From contig NC_019962.1 of NCBI RefSeq assembly GCF_000230735.2, positions 3,720,001-3,784,000 on the forward strand: DNA of 64,000 nt, given 5' to 3'. This DNA is from Natrinema pellirubrum DSM 15624 (GTDB taxonomy: Archaea > Halobacteriota > Halobacteria > Halobacteriales > Natrialbaceae). A program made the translations under genes and the position numbers. A model generated the notes under the pieces. That model was not told where the DNA came from and searched no databases. It worked only from the letters and a program-made list of their open reading frames with translations. The first letter of the stretch is position 1. Each line of letters begins with the position of its first letter. Positions 1-8,934 of the stretch are shown here, in pieces.

Positions 1-3000
1 GCGTCCATCTTACCCCCCCGCTGGTCGGGGAGGAAAGACTTACTGAAGTTGAGAAGTCCGTCGAGAAGCAGCATGACGCAATCTTCGTCGCCGTCACATT
101 GCTTTTGAGACATGTTATTCGCAACGAGGGAATGCGTCTCGGCAACGGTAAGACAATAGACCGAATCGACGGTCGACTCGATATATTCGACCGACGAAAT
201 CGGTTCGACGAGATACGCATCATCGCCACCGTCAAAGACGCGCCGTCCAGTTGGGACGATATCTTCGACATGTGACTGCAAGAGATCGTCCTTTCGAGAC
301 AGGTGGAATCCCACTATTTCGGCGAACTGACTCGCGTCCTCAGAGGAAATATCGAGAACGTAGGTCGGAGCGGACATCGACGGATCGTCGAGTTCGTAGA
401 AATCGGGGAACTTCTCGCAGAGCGGAACCGGGTCGGTGATCGTCGCTCGGCCGCAGATCCCCAGCCGACTCAGTAAGGCGAGCAGGTCCTCCTTGAGTTC
501 GGCACTGACCGTCGTCGCAGAGACCAACAACGCGTTCGCATCGACGCCGCCGTCACCGCTGAAATAGCCTCGGAGATAGGCGGCGACGATCTCGTCCGAC
601 GCGTCGAAGATCGGCTGTGGAACGCGTTTCGTCTCCGCGAAGATTCCTGCTTTGAGTACCGAATCGAAGAAAACGCGCGTGAGTCGGCCCGAAACAGTGA
701 CTTTTGCCTCGTTTTCGCGGTACGGTTCGGTACCGAATTCCTCCCGGAACACATCGATATAGAAGTCGCGGGCCTCGGCTTCGGTTCCACAAATCGTCGT
801 TTGATGTATCGCTCCTTTCGGCGTTTCCTGTTCCCGTGCAAATCCTTCAGCAGCGTAATATCCCAACAGCGTACTGACACGCTCGTTGAGTTCTACGAAC
901 CGGTCGATCTCGGTTCGATCGCGTCGCATACCGAGCTGGACGTCAGCCGGAACGAACTCGAGAAGTTCCTGCCGCGAATCGAACAGTTCGAGGAGCAGAT
1001 CCGCGGGGAAACTCTCCCGGTACAGGTAGTTGCTGAACGTCTTCTTGCTCAGATCGAAGTATTCGGCTGTACTCGTGAGCGGATAGAACTGTCCATCCCA
1101 CCCGTCGCCGAGCCGATCCTCGAAGAGTTCGTACAGTCGATCCTTCTCCAGTCCCTTGATCATCAGCCGAGACGGATCGACGCTATCGACCTCAAGGAAC
1201 TCGTCAAGCAGATCGAACACGCGTGGATCGTCGTCAGTATCGACGACATCGAGATGTTCAGGGACGACAGCGTGATCTTCAGTCGTGAGTTGGGCAGCCC
1301 GTTTCGACTGGAGTTGTCCGTCTTCGTAGACGTGGACCTCGTGGTCCGGCGTCAGTGTGATTTCGCGACCGCTCCGTGTCTCGAGCCGAACGAGGTGATC
1401 GGGTGCTGGGTGTTTCGAGACGGCCTCGACCGGTTTACGCGTAAGGCTTCCGCTATCGTCAATCGATGGAACGGCAACGTCACCGTCGAGTTCCTGAACA
1501 AGCGTTCCGAAGTCGTCTGATTCGGGATCGTCGAGTCGTTCCTCGACGAGTGTCTCGATTGGGCCGTGATGCCACTCGTCCGCTTCGTCTCGATACCATA
1601 TTTCCGTGTCGGGGTGGAAACAGTTCCGCCGCTTCGCGGCGTGAAAGTACGGATGGGCGTATCCGACGGCCGCGCTCGTGAATCCGATCACTCGGCCGAC
1701 AGTTGCCGCGGACGTGTGGGGTGCCATCCCGAAGACGAGTTCGCCCACCAGGTCCTGGCGGTCCTCGAACTCGTAGAAGGACTCGAGCCCGTAGTACTGC
1801 TCCAAGAGGTCGTCGATGAAGTCGGCCGTCTGGAGCATGTGTTCGGCCGCGCCGTCCGAGAGGACGATGTCTTGGACCTTGAGTTCGACCAGTTGGTCCT
1901 CGTGGGTCAGGGGTTCGCCGTGGATGTCCTCCTCGTAGCCCAGTGCCTGAAGCTGACCGACGTCGACGTCGAGTTCGCTGGCCCGGACCGAGGTCACGGG
2001 GAGGTCGGTCATGTCGTAGCGGACGGTGCCGTCTTTGAACGCCGAGACGTCGTGTTTGGCCCGTAGAATCCCCTTCTCGATCGGTTCGGGGACCTTGTTC
2101 TGCGAGGACAGTCCCTTGACGCCTTTGAGGATCTCGAAGGCGTTCTCGCGTTCCCCGACGGACTCGAGCGCGCTGCGGAACTCGTCGTTGACGTCGATCT
2201 CACGGGTCTCGACGCAGGAGCCCTCGCGTTCGCAGTGGTCACACTCGACGCGGCCGGCCTCGTCGGGCTCGAGCCGTTGATCACAGTCGGGACAGCGGTA
2301 GTCCGGCGTGGTGCGTTCCTCACAGTCCGGACAGCGGTTCTTGAACGTCTCCGTGCCACAGGAGTCACAGCGCTTGCGGCCGACCTCGAGTTCGACGACG
2401 CCGGGAGTGTCGGACATCGTCTCGGCGTGTTTGGCGGCGTCGGCGACGTTTCGCTGCGTGCCGCCGGCCTCGCCGATCGGGAACAGCGTGTGGACCGCCG
2501 GGCTCAGATCGCGGCTCTCGGATTTCTCCGGCCGGCCCATTCGATTGCCGATCCGCGTGGGGGCGCGCTCGCGAACCCGGAACGGCGCGACCTCGTTGAC
2601 CGCCTCGATGGCGTTGTCGCCCTCGGTCTCGTGGCCCCAAGTACGGGCGCGCTCGGAGAGGTCGCCGTCGGTCCAGGTGCGCTCGAGTTCGATACTCGGC
2701 TGTTGTTCGGGCTCGAGTGCCGCGCCGTCGGCGACGGCCTGCCGGGGCTCACAGCCGACCGAGCGGACGAACGGCCGCCAGTCGTCGATCTCGATGCGGT
2801 CGTCGTCGGGGCGCTGGCGGTGTTCGATGACGATCGTCTCGAGGGCGTCGGCGACGCCGTCGTCGGACGCGAGAACGAGGATGCTGTCGTCCCCGTTCCC
2901 GTTGACGCTGCCGTCGCCGTCGCGCTCGATCCGCCCCTCGGCGACCGCCGCGGCGAGGTCGCGAAAGGCATCGACGGAGATGTCGTGCCAGAGGTAAGTG

Positions 3001-4514
3001 TACTCGGGATGGAGGGGGGCGTCGTACTCCGTGGCCCACTCGAGGGCCTCCTCGGGGTCGGGAAACTCGAGGTCGATTCGGGGGTCGTCCTCGAGGGCCT
3101 GGACGTCGGCACCGGCGGCTGCGAGGTCTTGGACCCACCACTCGTAGGTGTAGGAGGCGGGGGCCAGCGGGTGGTTGTTCTCGACGAACTCGCCGTAGTT
3201 GACGAGGTACTCACCGAGGTCGAGGATCTTCTCGACGCCGTTTCTGATCTCGAGAGCATCTTCGGGGTCGTCGATCCGGCGGACGTCGCCGTTTGCCAGT
3301 TTGACCGTCGGTCCCTCGATGGAGTCGACGGGGACGACGCCGGCGGCCTTGCCGGGCCGTTCGGTCTTGATCTGGGTGCCCGTCGCGAGGAAGTCGTCGA
3401 CCAGATGCATCGCGGCGGGGTGGACGCCGGCGGTCGCGAAGCCGTGATTGCGTGCGCGACCGTAGCGCAGCCGGAACCCGCCCTCCGCACAGGGATGGGA
3501 GAAGACCGGACGGCCGGCGATCAGGTCCCGGAGGAACTTCTCGGAGGTGTCGACGCGGGGCGGCCCCTCGGGTTCATCGGCGGCGTCGGCCTCGCTCGCG
3601 TCGGCTTCGTCGTCCGTCTCGCTCTCGTCCGATTCGTCGTCACCGTCGGCCTCGTCGTCCGCGTCGCCGTCGTCGTAGTAGTTGCCGTCGATGAGGTCCT
3701 GCAGCCACGGCCAGTCGATCTCGTCCAGGTTCCGGGTGTAGCGCTGGATCTTCGGGGCCTTCAGCGCGATCCCCTCCCCGAGGACGAGACACATCCCGCC
3801 GCGGGCGCTGTTGGTGTCGACCCGTTCGAGGTCGCGAAAGCCGGAGACCTCCTCGTCGCCGGTGGCCTCGCCGTCCAACATGATCGGAAGGTGTTTCGCG
3901 ATGAACTTGGCCTCCTTCGCCTTCGGGCAGTACTGGAGGCCGGTCTCCTTGTCGTAGAGGGCGATCTCCTCGGCGTAGCGTTCGATCTCTTCCTCTCGAG
4001 GGCCGTACTGATCGATACCGACGAGCGCGCGGGTGTAGTCGGCCACGAGGACGGACAGTGCCTGTGCGGTCCCGCCCGCCGAGCGGATGGGACCGGCGTA
4101 GTAGACGTTGACGAACTCCGTCCCGTCGTCGTTCTCGAGGATTTCGACTTTGTCGATCCCCTCGATCGGTGCCGCGACGACGCCCTCGGTCAGCAGGGCG
4201 ACCGCCGTGCGAACGGCCCCCTCGACCTTGCCGGCTTTCGTCTCGTAGTCGCCGACCCGTCCCTCGGCGAAGTCCTCGGCGAGTTCGAGCGCCGCTTCCT
4301 CGCGGCTCATCTTCCCCTCGAGTTCGCGGACGCGTTCGGCGACGCCATCGATCCCGAGGATGTTCTCGACGCGGTCGGCCATGTCCCGCGCGGTCGGGAT
4401 CTCGACTTCGGGTTTCGGATCGCCGCCCCGTTCCTTGGCGCGTTCGGCCACGTCGAAGGCCGACTCGAGTTGGTCCTCGAGTCGCTCGAAGTACTGTTCG
4501 TCTTCTTCGCGCAT
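1..4514 (-). CDS. polC: DNA polymerase D large subunit DP2, intein-containing, 3' end outside window
   Basis: Catalytic subunit of the archaeal two-subunit replicative polymerase PolD. The ATG at 4514-4512 opens a frame that is continuous to the left edge (1504 codons visible). The N-terminal part is typical of DP2; an acidic Asp/Glu/Ser linker lies near residues 265-295. A zinc-ribbon region with several CxxC pairs lies near residues 710-770. The extein reads HAAKRRN, then a 508-aa intein (residues 965-1472), then CDGDEDCVML. The intein therefore splits the invariant RRN-CDGDED motif that carries the catalytic aspartates. After splicing, the visible extein would be about 996 residues, so roughly the last 200 residues of a usual haloarchaeal DP2 lie outside. 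The start is 1 nt after the stop of the PPC gene, suggesting translational coupling. Confidence 0.97.
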   Translation of the reverse strand, partial: MREEDEQYFERLEDQLESAFDVAERAKERGGDPKPEVEIPTARDMADRVENILGIDGVAERVRELEGKMSREEAALELAEDFAEGRVGDYETKAGKVEGAVRTAVALLTEGVVAAPIEGIDKVEILENDDGTEFVNVYYAGPIRSAGGTAQALSVLVADYTRALVGIDQYGPREEEIERYAEEIALYDKETGLQYCPKAKEAKFIAKHLPIMLDGEATGDEEVSGFRDLERVDTNSARGGMCLVLGEGIALKAPKIQRYTRNLDEIDWPWLQDLIDGNYYDDGDADDEADGDDESDESETDDEADASEADAADEPEGPPRVDTSEKFLRDLIAGRPVFSHPCAEGGFRLRYGRARNHGFATAGVHPAAMHLVDDFLATGTQIKTERPGKAAGVVPVDSIEGPTVKLANGDVRRIDDPEDALEIRNGVEKILDLGEYLVNYGEFVENNHPLAPASYTYEWWVQDLAAAGADVQALEDDPRIDLEFPDPEEALEWATEYDAPLHPEYTYLWHDISVDAFRDLAAAVAEGRIERDGDGSVNGNGDDSILVLASDDGVADALETIVIEHRQRPDDDRIEIDDWRPFVRSVGCEPRQAVADGAALEPEQQPSIELERTWTDGDLSERARTWGHETEGDNAIEAVNEVAPFRVRERAPTRIGNRMGRPEKSESRDLSPAVHTLFPIGEAGGTQRNVADAAKHAETMSDTPGVVELEVGRKRCDSCGTETFKNRCPDCEERTTPDYRCPDCDQRLEPDEAGRVECDHCEREGSCVETREIDVNDEFRSALESVGERENAFEILKGVKGLSSQNKVPEPIEKGILRAKHDVSAFKDGTVRYDMTDLPVTSVRASELDVDVGQLQALGYEEDIHGEPLTHEDQLVELKVQDIVLSDGAAEHMLQTADFIDDLLEQYYGLESFYEFEDRQDLVGELVFGMAPHTSAATVGRVIGFTSAAVGYAHPYFHAAKRRNCFHPDTEIWYRDEADEWHHGPIETLVEERLDDPESDDFGTLVQELDGDVAVPSIDDSGSLTRKPVEAVSKHPAPDHLVRLETRSGREITLTPDHEVHVYEDGQLQSKRAAQLTTEDHAVVPEHLDVVDTDDDPRVFDLLDEFLEVDSVDPSRLMIKGLEKDRLYELFEDRLGDGWDGQFYPLTSTAEYFDLSKKTFSNYLYRESFPADLLLELFDSRQELLEFVPADVQLGMRRDRTEIDRFVELNERVSTLLGYYAAEGFAREQETPKGAIHQTTICGTEAEARDFYIDVFREEFGTEPYRENEAKVTVSGRLTRVFFDSVLKAGIFAETKRVPQPIFDASDEIVAAYLRGYFSGDGGVDANALLVSATTVSAELKEDLLALLSRLGICGRATITDPVPLCEKFPDFYELDDPSMSAPTYVLDISSEDASQFAEIVGFHLSRKDDLLQSHVEDIVPTGRRVFDGGDDAYLVEPISSVEYIESTVDSVYCLTVAETHSLVANNMSQKQCDGDEDCVMLLLDGLLNFSKSFLPDQRGGKMD
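99..1622 (-). mobile_element. PolC (Pol-II) intein with LAGLIDADG homing endonuclease domain
   Basis: In-frame protein intron of 508 residues inside polC. It begins with Cys (CFHPDTEIWY) directly after extein RRN. It has the splicing block B TPDHEVHV near intein residues 92-99. Two dodecapeptide endonuclease motifs follow: LLGYYAAEGF (intein residues about 252-261) and YLRGYFSGDGG (about 349-359). Block F reads VYCLTVAETHSLVAN. The intein ends in MSQKQ followed by extein Cys (CDGDED). The last residue is thus Gln instead of Asn and the penultimate residue is Lys instead of His. Gln-ending Pol-II inteins are known from Pyrococcus abyssi. The first LAGLIDADG motif has Glu where Asp is usual, and the second has Asp, so an active endonuclease is possible. 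Boundaries follow directly from the extein motif. Confidence 0.95.
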
Positions 4515-4515
4515 G

Positions 4516-4935
4516 TCAGAGCCAGAGGTCCAGTTCGGTGGACTCGTCGTACTCGCGTTCGAGGGACTCCTCGAAGACTCGTAGGTGGACCTCGCCGGCC
4601 CAGACGGTCGCCTCGTTCAAGTGGCCCGCGTAGGTCCGACCCTCGTCGTCGGAGAGAACGGCGTGAGTATGTGCGAACCGCTCATCGTCGAGCCACGAGA
4701 CGTTGCCGACGCAAGCGGCGACCTCGAGCGGCTCGTCGAACTCGATCGGGGCGTACTCGCAGGTGTCCTGATCGTAGAACCAGAGTTCGGCGTCTTGGAC
4801 CGCGCCGAGTGCGGTGAACCAGCCGGCCTCGGCCTCGACCGCGTCCGCCAGCGACTCGATCTCGGCCCGCCAGTCGGCACCCGTCTCGAGTCGGGCGACG
4901 TACTCTTCGGTGGTCTCGACGGCGCGATAGTTCAT
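4516..4935 (-). CDS. PPC/DUF296 domain protein
   Basis: A 139-aa protein that is one PPC (plant and prokaryote conserved, DUF296) domain. The conserved core HTHAVLSDDEGRTYAGHL lies near residues 89-106, followed by AGEVHLRVFE. Plant members bind AT-rich DNA as trimers; the archaeal function is not settled. The ATG at 4935 was chosen because a TATA-like TATTTTT lies 26-32 nt upstream and the family starts here. An in-frame extension upstream to 5127 has no family similarity. The stop precedes the polC start by 1 nt, so the two are probably co-transcribed and translationally coupled. Confidence 0.85.
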   Translation of the reverse strand: MNYRAVETTEEYVARLETGADWRAEIESLADAVEAEAGWFTALGAVQDAELWFYDQDTCEYAPIEFDEPLEVAACVGNVSWLDDERFAHTHAVLSDDEGRTYAGHLNEATVWAGEVHLRVFEESLEREYDESTELDLWL

Positions 4936-4960
4936 ACACGTGTTCTGTGTCCGGCTGAAG

Positions 4961-4967
4961 AAAAATA
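4961..4967 (-). promoter_or_regulatory. TATA-like box for the PPC-polC pair
   Basis: On the minus strand TATTTTT lies 26-32 nt before the ATG at 4935. This is the usual spacing for a leaderless or near-leaderless haloarchaeal transcript. Confidence 0.5.
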
Positions 4968-5226
4968 CCACGGGTCCGTCGGCGTTGGCCGCGCCGACCG
5001 TCGATAGCGGCCGTTCGCTCCACGAGCGAGACCCAGCGTCGTGGCCCGACTCGTGACGGCGACGGCCCCGACTTCGCGAATCGACATCGATGCACAGGAG
5101 GGTCCATCGCTGGCCGAATCGTCTCACTGATGGAACCGGTAGTAGACGTATTCTCCGTTAGTAAGAGCTGATTGCACGCCGTACTCGGTCGATACCAAAA
5201 TGGGTTGAATGATAACTCTCCACAGG

Positions 5227-6804
5227 ATGGTGCTGGACTACCCAACGCGACGACGGCTACTCGCCTCGGGCGCCGCCGTCTCCGCGGCGGCGCTTGCGGG
5301 TTGTATCGGTGGGGGCGGCTCCGGAGACGGCGATCGGTTCCACTTCACACAGGAACAATCGCGCGAGGAGCAGTTCGATCCGGTCGTCTCGAACGACGCG
5401 TACAGCTTTCAGGTCATTCAGCTCGTCTTCGACGGGCTCTACGAGTTCGACGAGGGCCTCGAGTTACAGCCGAAACTCGCGGCCGGCGAGCCGACGGTCG
5501 AGCGCGACGGCACGCGCTATATCTTCGAACTGGTGGAGGGGGCGACGTTCCACAACGGCGACGAGGTGACCGCGGGGGACGTCGCCCACTCCTTTACCGC
5601 ACCCGTCGAAGAGGAGACGGAGAACGCCTCCGAGTACGACATGATCGAGAGTACGGAGGTCATCGACGACTACCAGCTCCAGGTCGACCTCGGCGAGGAG
5701 CCCTACGGCCCGTTCGAACTCGCGACCATGGGCGTGACGGTCGTGCCGGAGAGCGTCCGGACCGAAGACCGCGATGCGTTCAATACGGACCCGGTCGGCT
5801 CCGGCCCGTTCGAGTTCGCCGACCTGCAAGAAAACGAATACGTCGACGTAGAGCGCAACGACGACTACTGGGACGACCTCGAGCCGAATCTCGAACAGGT
5901 GCGGTTCGTCGCCCACGAGGACCCCGCGGGTCGCGTCTCTGACATCCGAGCAGGCGACACAGACGTCATCGCTGGGATTCCGAACGACGACTGGGATGTC
6001 CTCGAGAACGAGGACGGCGTGACCCTCCACTCGGCCGAGAGCCCGACGTTCATGTACATGGCCTTTAATTGCAACGAGGGGCCGACGACCTCCCCCGAGG
6101 TGCGACAGGCCATCGCCCACTCGTTCTCGATGCAGGACTTCATCGAGTCGAACGCGGGCAACGTGAGTTCGCCGATGTACAGCCCGATCCCGCCGGTCGT
6201 CAACGAGGTCTGGGAATTCCCCGAAGAGGAGTATCAGGAGATGCTACCGGAGTACGATCCGGATCAGGCCCAGTCGTTGCTCGACGAACACGCACCCGAC
6301 GACTTCACCCCGACGATCATTACGCCGGAGGGGATCCGTGCCCAGTTGGCCGAGCGGATCGCGACCCGACTGGACGAGATCGGGTACGGCGCGGACGTAC
6401 AGGTGCTTGACTTCGCGACGCTGGTCGACACCTACACCAGCGGGAACGCCGACGACTACCAGATGTACCTGCTCGGCTGGACCGGCGGTCCCGACCCCGA
6501 TTACTACCTCTACCCGCTGTTCCACGAGAGCCAGGCGGGAACCAATCAGGGCCACTACTACGGGGGTAGCGACGGGTTCCACGAGGCGATCGCCGAGGGG
6601 CGTAACTCGGCAGGTCAGGAGGAACGCTACGACATCTACGAACCCGTCATCCGGGAGGTCGTCGAGCAATTGCCCGTCTTACCGGCGTTTACGCAGGACA
6701 ACACGATGGCGTCCCGCGACTACGTCGAGGACCTCCAGGCGCATCCGGAGGTGACGAGGAATCCAACCCTCGTCGCGGAGTACACGAACGTCTCGATGGA
6801 GTAA
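5227..6804 (+). CDS. dppA: Dipeptide/oligopeptide ABC transporter substrate-binding lipoprotein
   Basis: Extracellular solute-binding protein, family 5 (525 aa), delivering peptides or similar solutes to the DppBC permease. The N-terminus has a twin-arginine motif TRRRLL, a hydrophobic stretch and lipobox LAGC (Cys about residue 23), then a Gly/Asp linker. This is a Tat-exported, membrane-anchored lipoprotein. The body shows family features such as YEFDEGLELQPKLA, FHNGDEVTAGDVAHS and DPVGSGPFEFA. The ATG at 5227 is preferred because it places the Tat motif normally; an ATG at 5209 would add six residues. First gene of a five-gene operon. Substrate specificity cannot be read from sequence. Confidence 0.92.
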   Translation: MVLDYPTRRRLLASGAAVSAAALAGCIGGGGSGDGDRFHFTQEQSREEQFDPVVSNDAYSFQVIQLVFDGLYEFDEGLELQPKLAAGEPTVERDGTRYIFELVEGATFHNGDEVTAGDVAHSFTAPVEEETENASEYDMIESTEVIDDYQLQVDLGEEPYGPFELATMGVTVVPESVRTEDRDAFNTDPVGSGPFEFADLQENEYVDVERNDDYWDDLEPNLEQVRFVAHEDPAGRVSDIRAGDTDVIAGIPNDDWDVLENEDGVTLHSAESPTFMYMAFNCNEGPTTSPEVRQAIAHSFSMQDFIESNAGNVSSPMYSPIPPVVNEVWEFPEEEYQEMLPEYDPDQAQSLLDEHAPDDFTPTIITPEGIRAQLAERIATRLDEIGYGADVQVLDFATLVDTYTSGNADDYQMYLLGWTGGPDPDYYLYPLFHESQAGTNQGHYYGGSDGFHEAIAEGRNSAGQEERYDIYEPVIREVVEQLPVLPAFTQDNTMASRDYVEDLQAHPEVTRNPTLVAEYTNVSME

Positions 6805-6899
6805 ACTGACGAACGGCGACCCGTCGCGGTCGGCGGGCCGTCGACTCCCCTCGACCGCGTCGCACCGTCCGACGACCAACGCGATCGACTCGCTGAGCA

Positions 6900-7901
6900 A
6901 TGAAGCTACTCAAGTACACGGTATACAGGCTGGCACAGGCGGTCCCGGTCCTGATCGGGATCTCCGTCATCACGTTCCTGCTGGCGAATCTGGGACCGGG
7001 CGATCCGGTTAGCCTCATGCTTCAGGGCCAGGAACACAGCGAAGAGCTGGTCAGGGCGATCGAACGACGGTACGGGCTCGACAGGCCGTTACACGAACGC
7101 TACCTGACGTACATGGCGGGGCTGCTACAGGGAGACCTCGGACAGAGCATCTACTACGAGCGGCCAGTCACCGACCTGATACTGGACCGGCTCGGACCGA
7201 CGCTGTTGCTGGTCGTCTCGGCGTACGTGTTCGCGCTGGCGACCGCGATCCCGCTCGGCGTCGTGGCCGCCGACCGACGCAACGAACCGACCGACCACGT
7301 CTCCCGCATCGCCGCGCTCGTCGGCGTCAGCACCCCCTCGTTCTGGATCGGGATCGTCCTGATCCTCGTCTTCGCTGTGCAACTCGGCTGGCTCCCCTCG
7401 AGCGGGCTCTACTATCCGTGGCGACCGCCGAGCGCCTATCGGGGAATCGATGGCCACCTCGAGCTGTACTATCAGTCGGCCAGACACCTGCTGTTGCCGA
7501 TGATCGCGCTGGGGACCTTGCAGATGGCGACGATCATGCGCGTCGAGCGGACCCAGATGATCGAGTCGTTGCAGGGCGAGTACGTCAAGCTGGCCCGTGC
7601 CTACGGCGTGCCCGAGCGGACAGTCCTGCGAAAGCACGCGTTCCAGGTCGCACAGTTACCGATCATCACGATCGTCGGACTCAACCTGTCGACGGCGATC
7701 GGCGGCGCGGTGTTGGTCGAGACGGTGTTCAACATCAACGGAATGGGACAGCTGTTCGTCGGCGCGATCCAGCGAAACGACTACCAGCTCGTGATGGGCG
7801 TGACGATGATGCTCGGCGTCCTGTTCGTCGTCGGCGTCATCATCACCGACATCTCGTACGCGTACGTCGACCCGCGAGTCACCTACGGTGAGCGAGACTA
7901 A
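6900..7901 (+). CDS. dppB: ABC transporter permease, DppB type
   Basis: Inner-membrane permease (333 aa) with about six membrane helices. It starts KYTVYRLAQAVPVLIGISVI, the usual DppB/OppB N-terminus. The LGPGDPV motif is near residue 30. The EAA cytoplasmic loop LARAYGVPERTVLRKHAF, near residues 228-245, contacts the ATPases. It lies 95 nt after dppA and 2 nt before dppC, in one operon. Confidence 0.93.
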   Translation: MKLLKYTVYRLAQAVPVLIGISVITFLLANLGPGDPVSLMLQGQEHSEELVRAIERRYGLDRPLHERYLTYMAGLLQGDLGQSIYYERPVTDLILDRLGPTLLLVVSAYVFALATAIPLGVVAADRRNEPTDHVSRIAALVGVSTPSFWIGIVLILVFAVQLGWLPSSGLYYPWRPPSAYRGIDGHLELYYQSARHLLLPMIALGTLQMATIMRVERTQMIESLQGEYVKLARAYGVPERTVLRKHAFQVAQLPIITIVGLNLSTAIGGAVLVETVFNINGMGQLFVGAIQRNDYQLVMGVTMMLGVLFVVGVIITDISYAYVDPRVTYGERD

Positions 7902-7903
7902 GC

Positions 7904-8932
7904 ATGGCAGTCAGTGAATCACAGTTCGAAGGCAATCGAGAGACGGAAAGCGAAGACGACGTCGAGGCCCGCGTCGGCTGGCGCTACACGGCCGCACGGA
8001 TCAAAGCGGACACGACGGCCCGCTGGGGGCTGTACGTCGTCACGATCGTCCTGTTCGTCGCGATCTACGCCGCGATCGACAGCAACCTCTCCCTGCTCAC
8101 GTTCGGCGTCCTGTCGGACTACACCTTCGCGCGGCTGGTGCCGATCTTCGATCACCCGACCTACATCCCGTCGCCGGGGGAGGGAACCCAACACATGCCG
8201 CCGTACTTCCCGCTGGCCGAGCAGCCGTGGAACCCGCTGCCGGCCGGCGGCACGCTCGAGCATCCACTGGGGACCGACCACACCGGTCGGGACTACTTCA
8301 CGCGGATCGTCTACGGGACGCAGGTGTCGGTGTTCGTCGGGATCGTCTCGACGTTCATCGGACTCACCGGCGGGACGGTCGTCGGTGCCGTCGCCGGCTA
8401 CTACGGTGGCCGGGTCGACGACATCCTCATGCGGATCGTCGAGACGGTGTACGCGATCCCCCCGCTGATCCTCATCATCGTCTTCACGGTCTTCGTCGGC
8501 GGCGCGAACATCTGGTACGCGGTGCTGGGCGTCGGGATCGCGTTCGTCCCCGTCTTCGCCCGCATCATCCGGAGTCGCGTGCTGAGCGTCCGCGAGATGG
8601 ACTACATCGAAGCGGCGCGGGCGGCCGGCGTCAGGGATCGAGAGATCATCCTGCGCCACGTCGTTCCCAACAGCTTCGCGCCGGTGCTGGTCTACGCGAC
8701 GCTCCAGATCGGCGTGACGATCCTCATCGTCGCCGGGCTCTCCTTCCTTGGCTACGGCGCACAGCCGCCGACGCCGGACTGGGGGCAGATGCTCAACATC
8801 GCCCACGGCTACATGCACTCGAACGTCTGGCTCTCGATCTGGCCGGGTATCGCGATCATGATCACCATTATGGGCTTTAACCTGTTCGGCGACGGCCTGC
8901 AGGACGCCCTCGACCCCCGAATCGACGACTGA
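7904..8932 (+). CDS. dppC: ABC transporter permease, DppC type
   Basis: Second permease subunit (342 aa). A cytoplasmic acidic N-terminus is followed by a membrane helix and the DppC signature HPLGTDHTGRDYFTRIVYG near residues 120-138. The EAA loop EAARAAGVRDREIILRHVVP is near residues 236-255. The C-terminal end FGDGLQDALDPR is typical. It starts 2 nt after dppB and ends 2 nt before dppD. Confidence 0.94.
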   Translation: MAVSESQFEGNRETESEDDVEARVGWRYTAARIKADTTARWGLYVVTIVLFVAIYAAIDSNLSLLTFGVLSDYTFARLVPIFDHPTYIPSPGEGTQHMPPYFPLAEQPWNPLPAGGTLEHPLGTDHTGRDYFTRIVYGTQVSVFVGIVSTFIGLTGGTVVGAVAGYYGGRVDDILMRIVETVYAIPPLILIIVFTVFVGGANIWYAVLGVGIAFVPVFARIIRSRVLSVREMDYIEAARAAGVRDREIILRHVVPNSFAPVLVYATLQIGVTILIVAGLSFLGYGAQPPTPDWGQMLNIAHGYMHSNVWLSIWPGIAIMITIMGFNLFGDGLQDALDPRIDD

Positions 8933-8934
8933 CA

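Noticed and set aside
2235-4817. Very long plus-strand open frame (860 codons) opposite polC
   Set aside because: It is the reverse-complement shadow of the polC coding frame: low-complexity Arg/Val/Asp-rich, no domain, and opposite a clear DP2 gene. Long antisense frames are routine in GC-rich haloarchaeal DNA.
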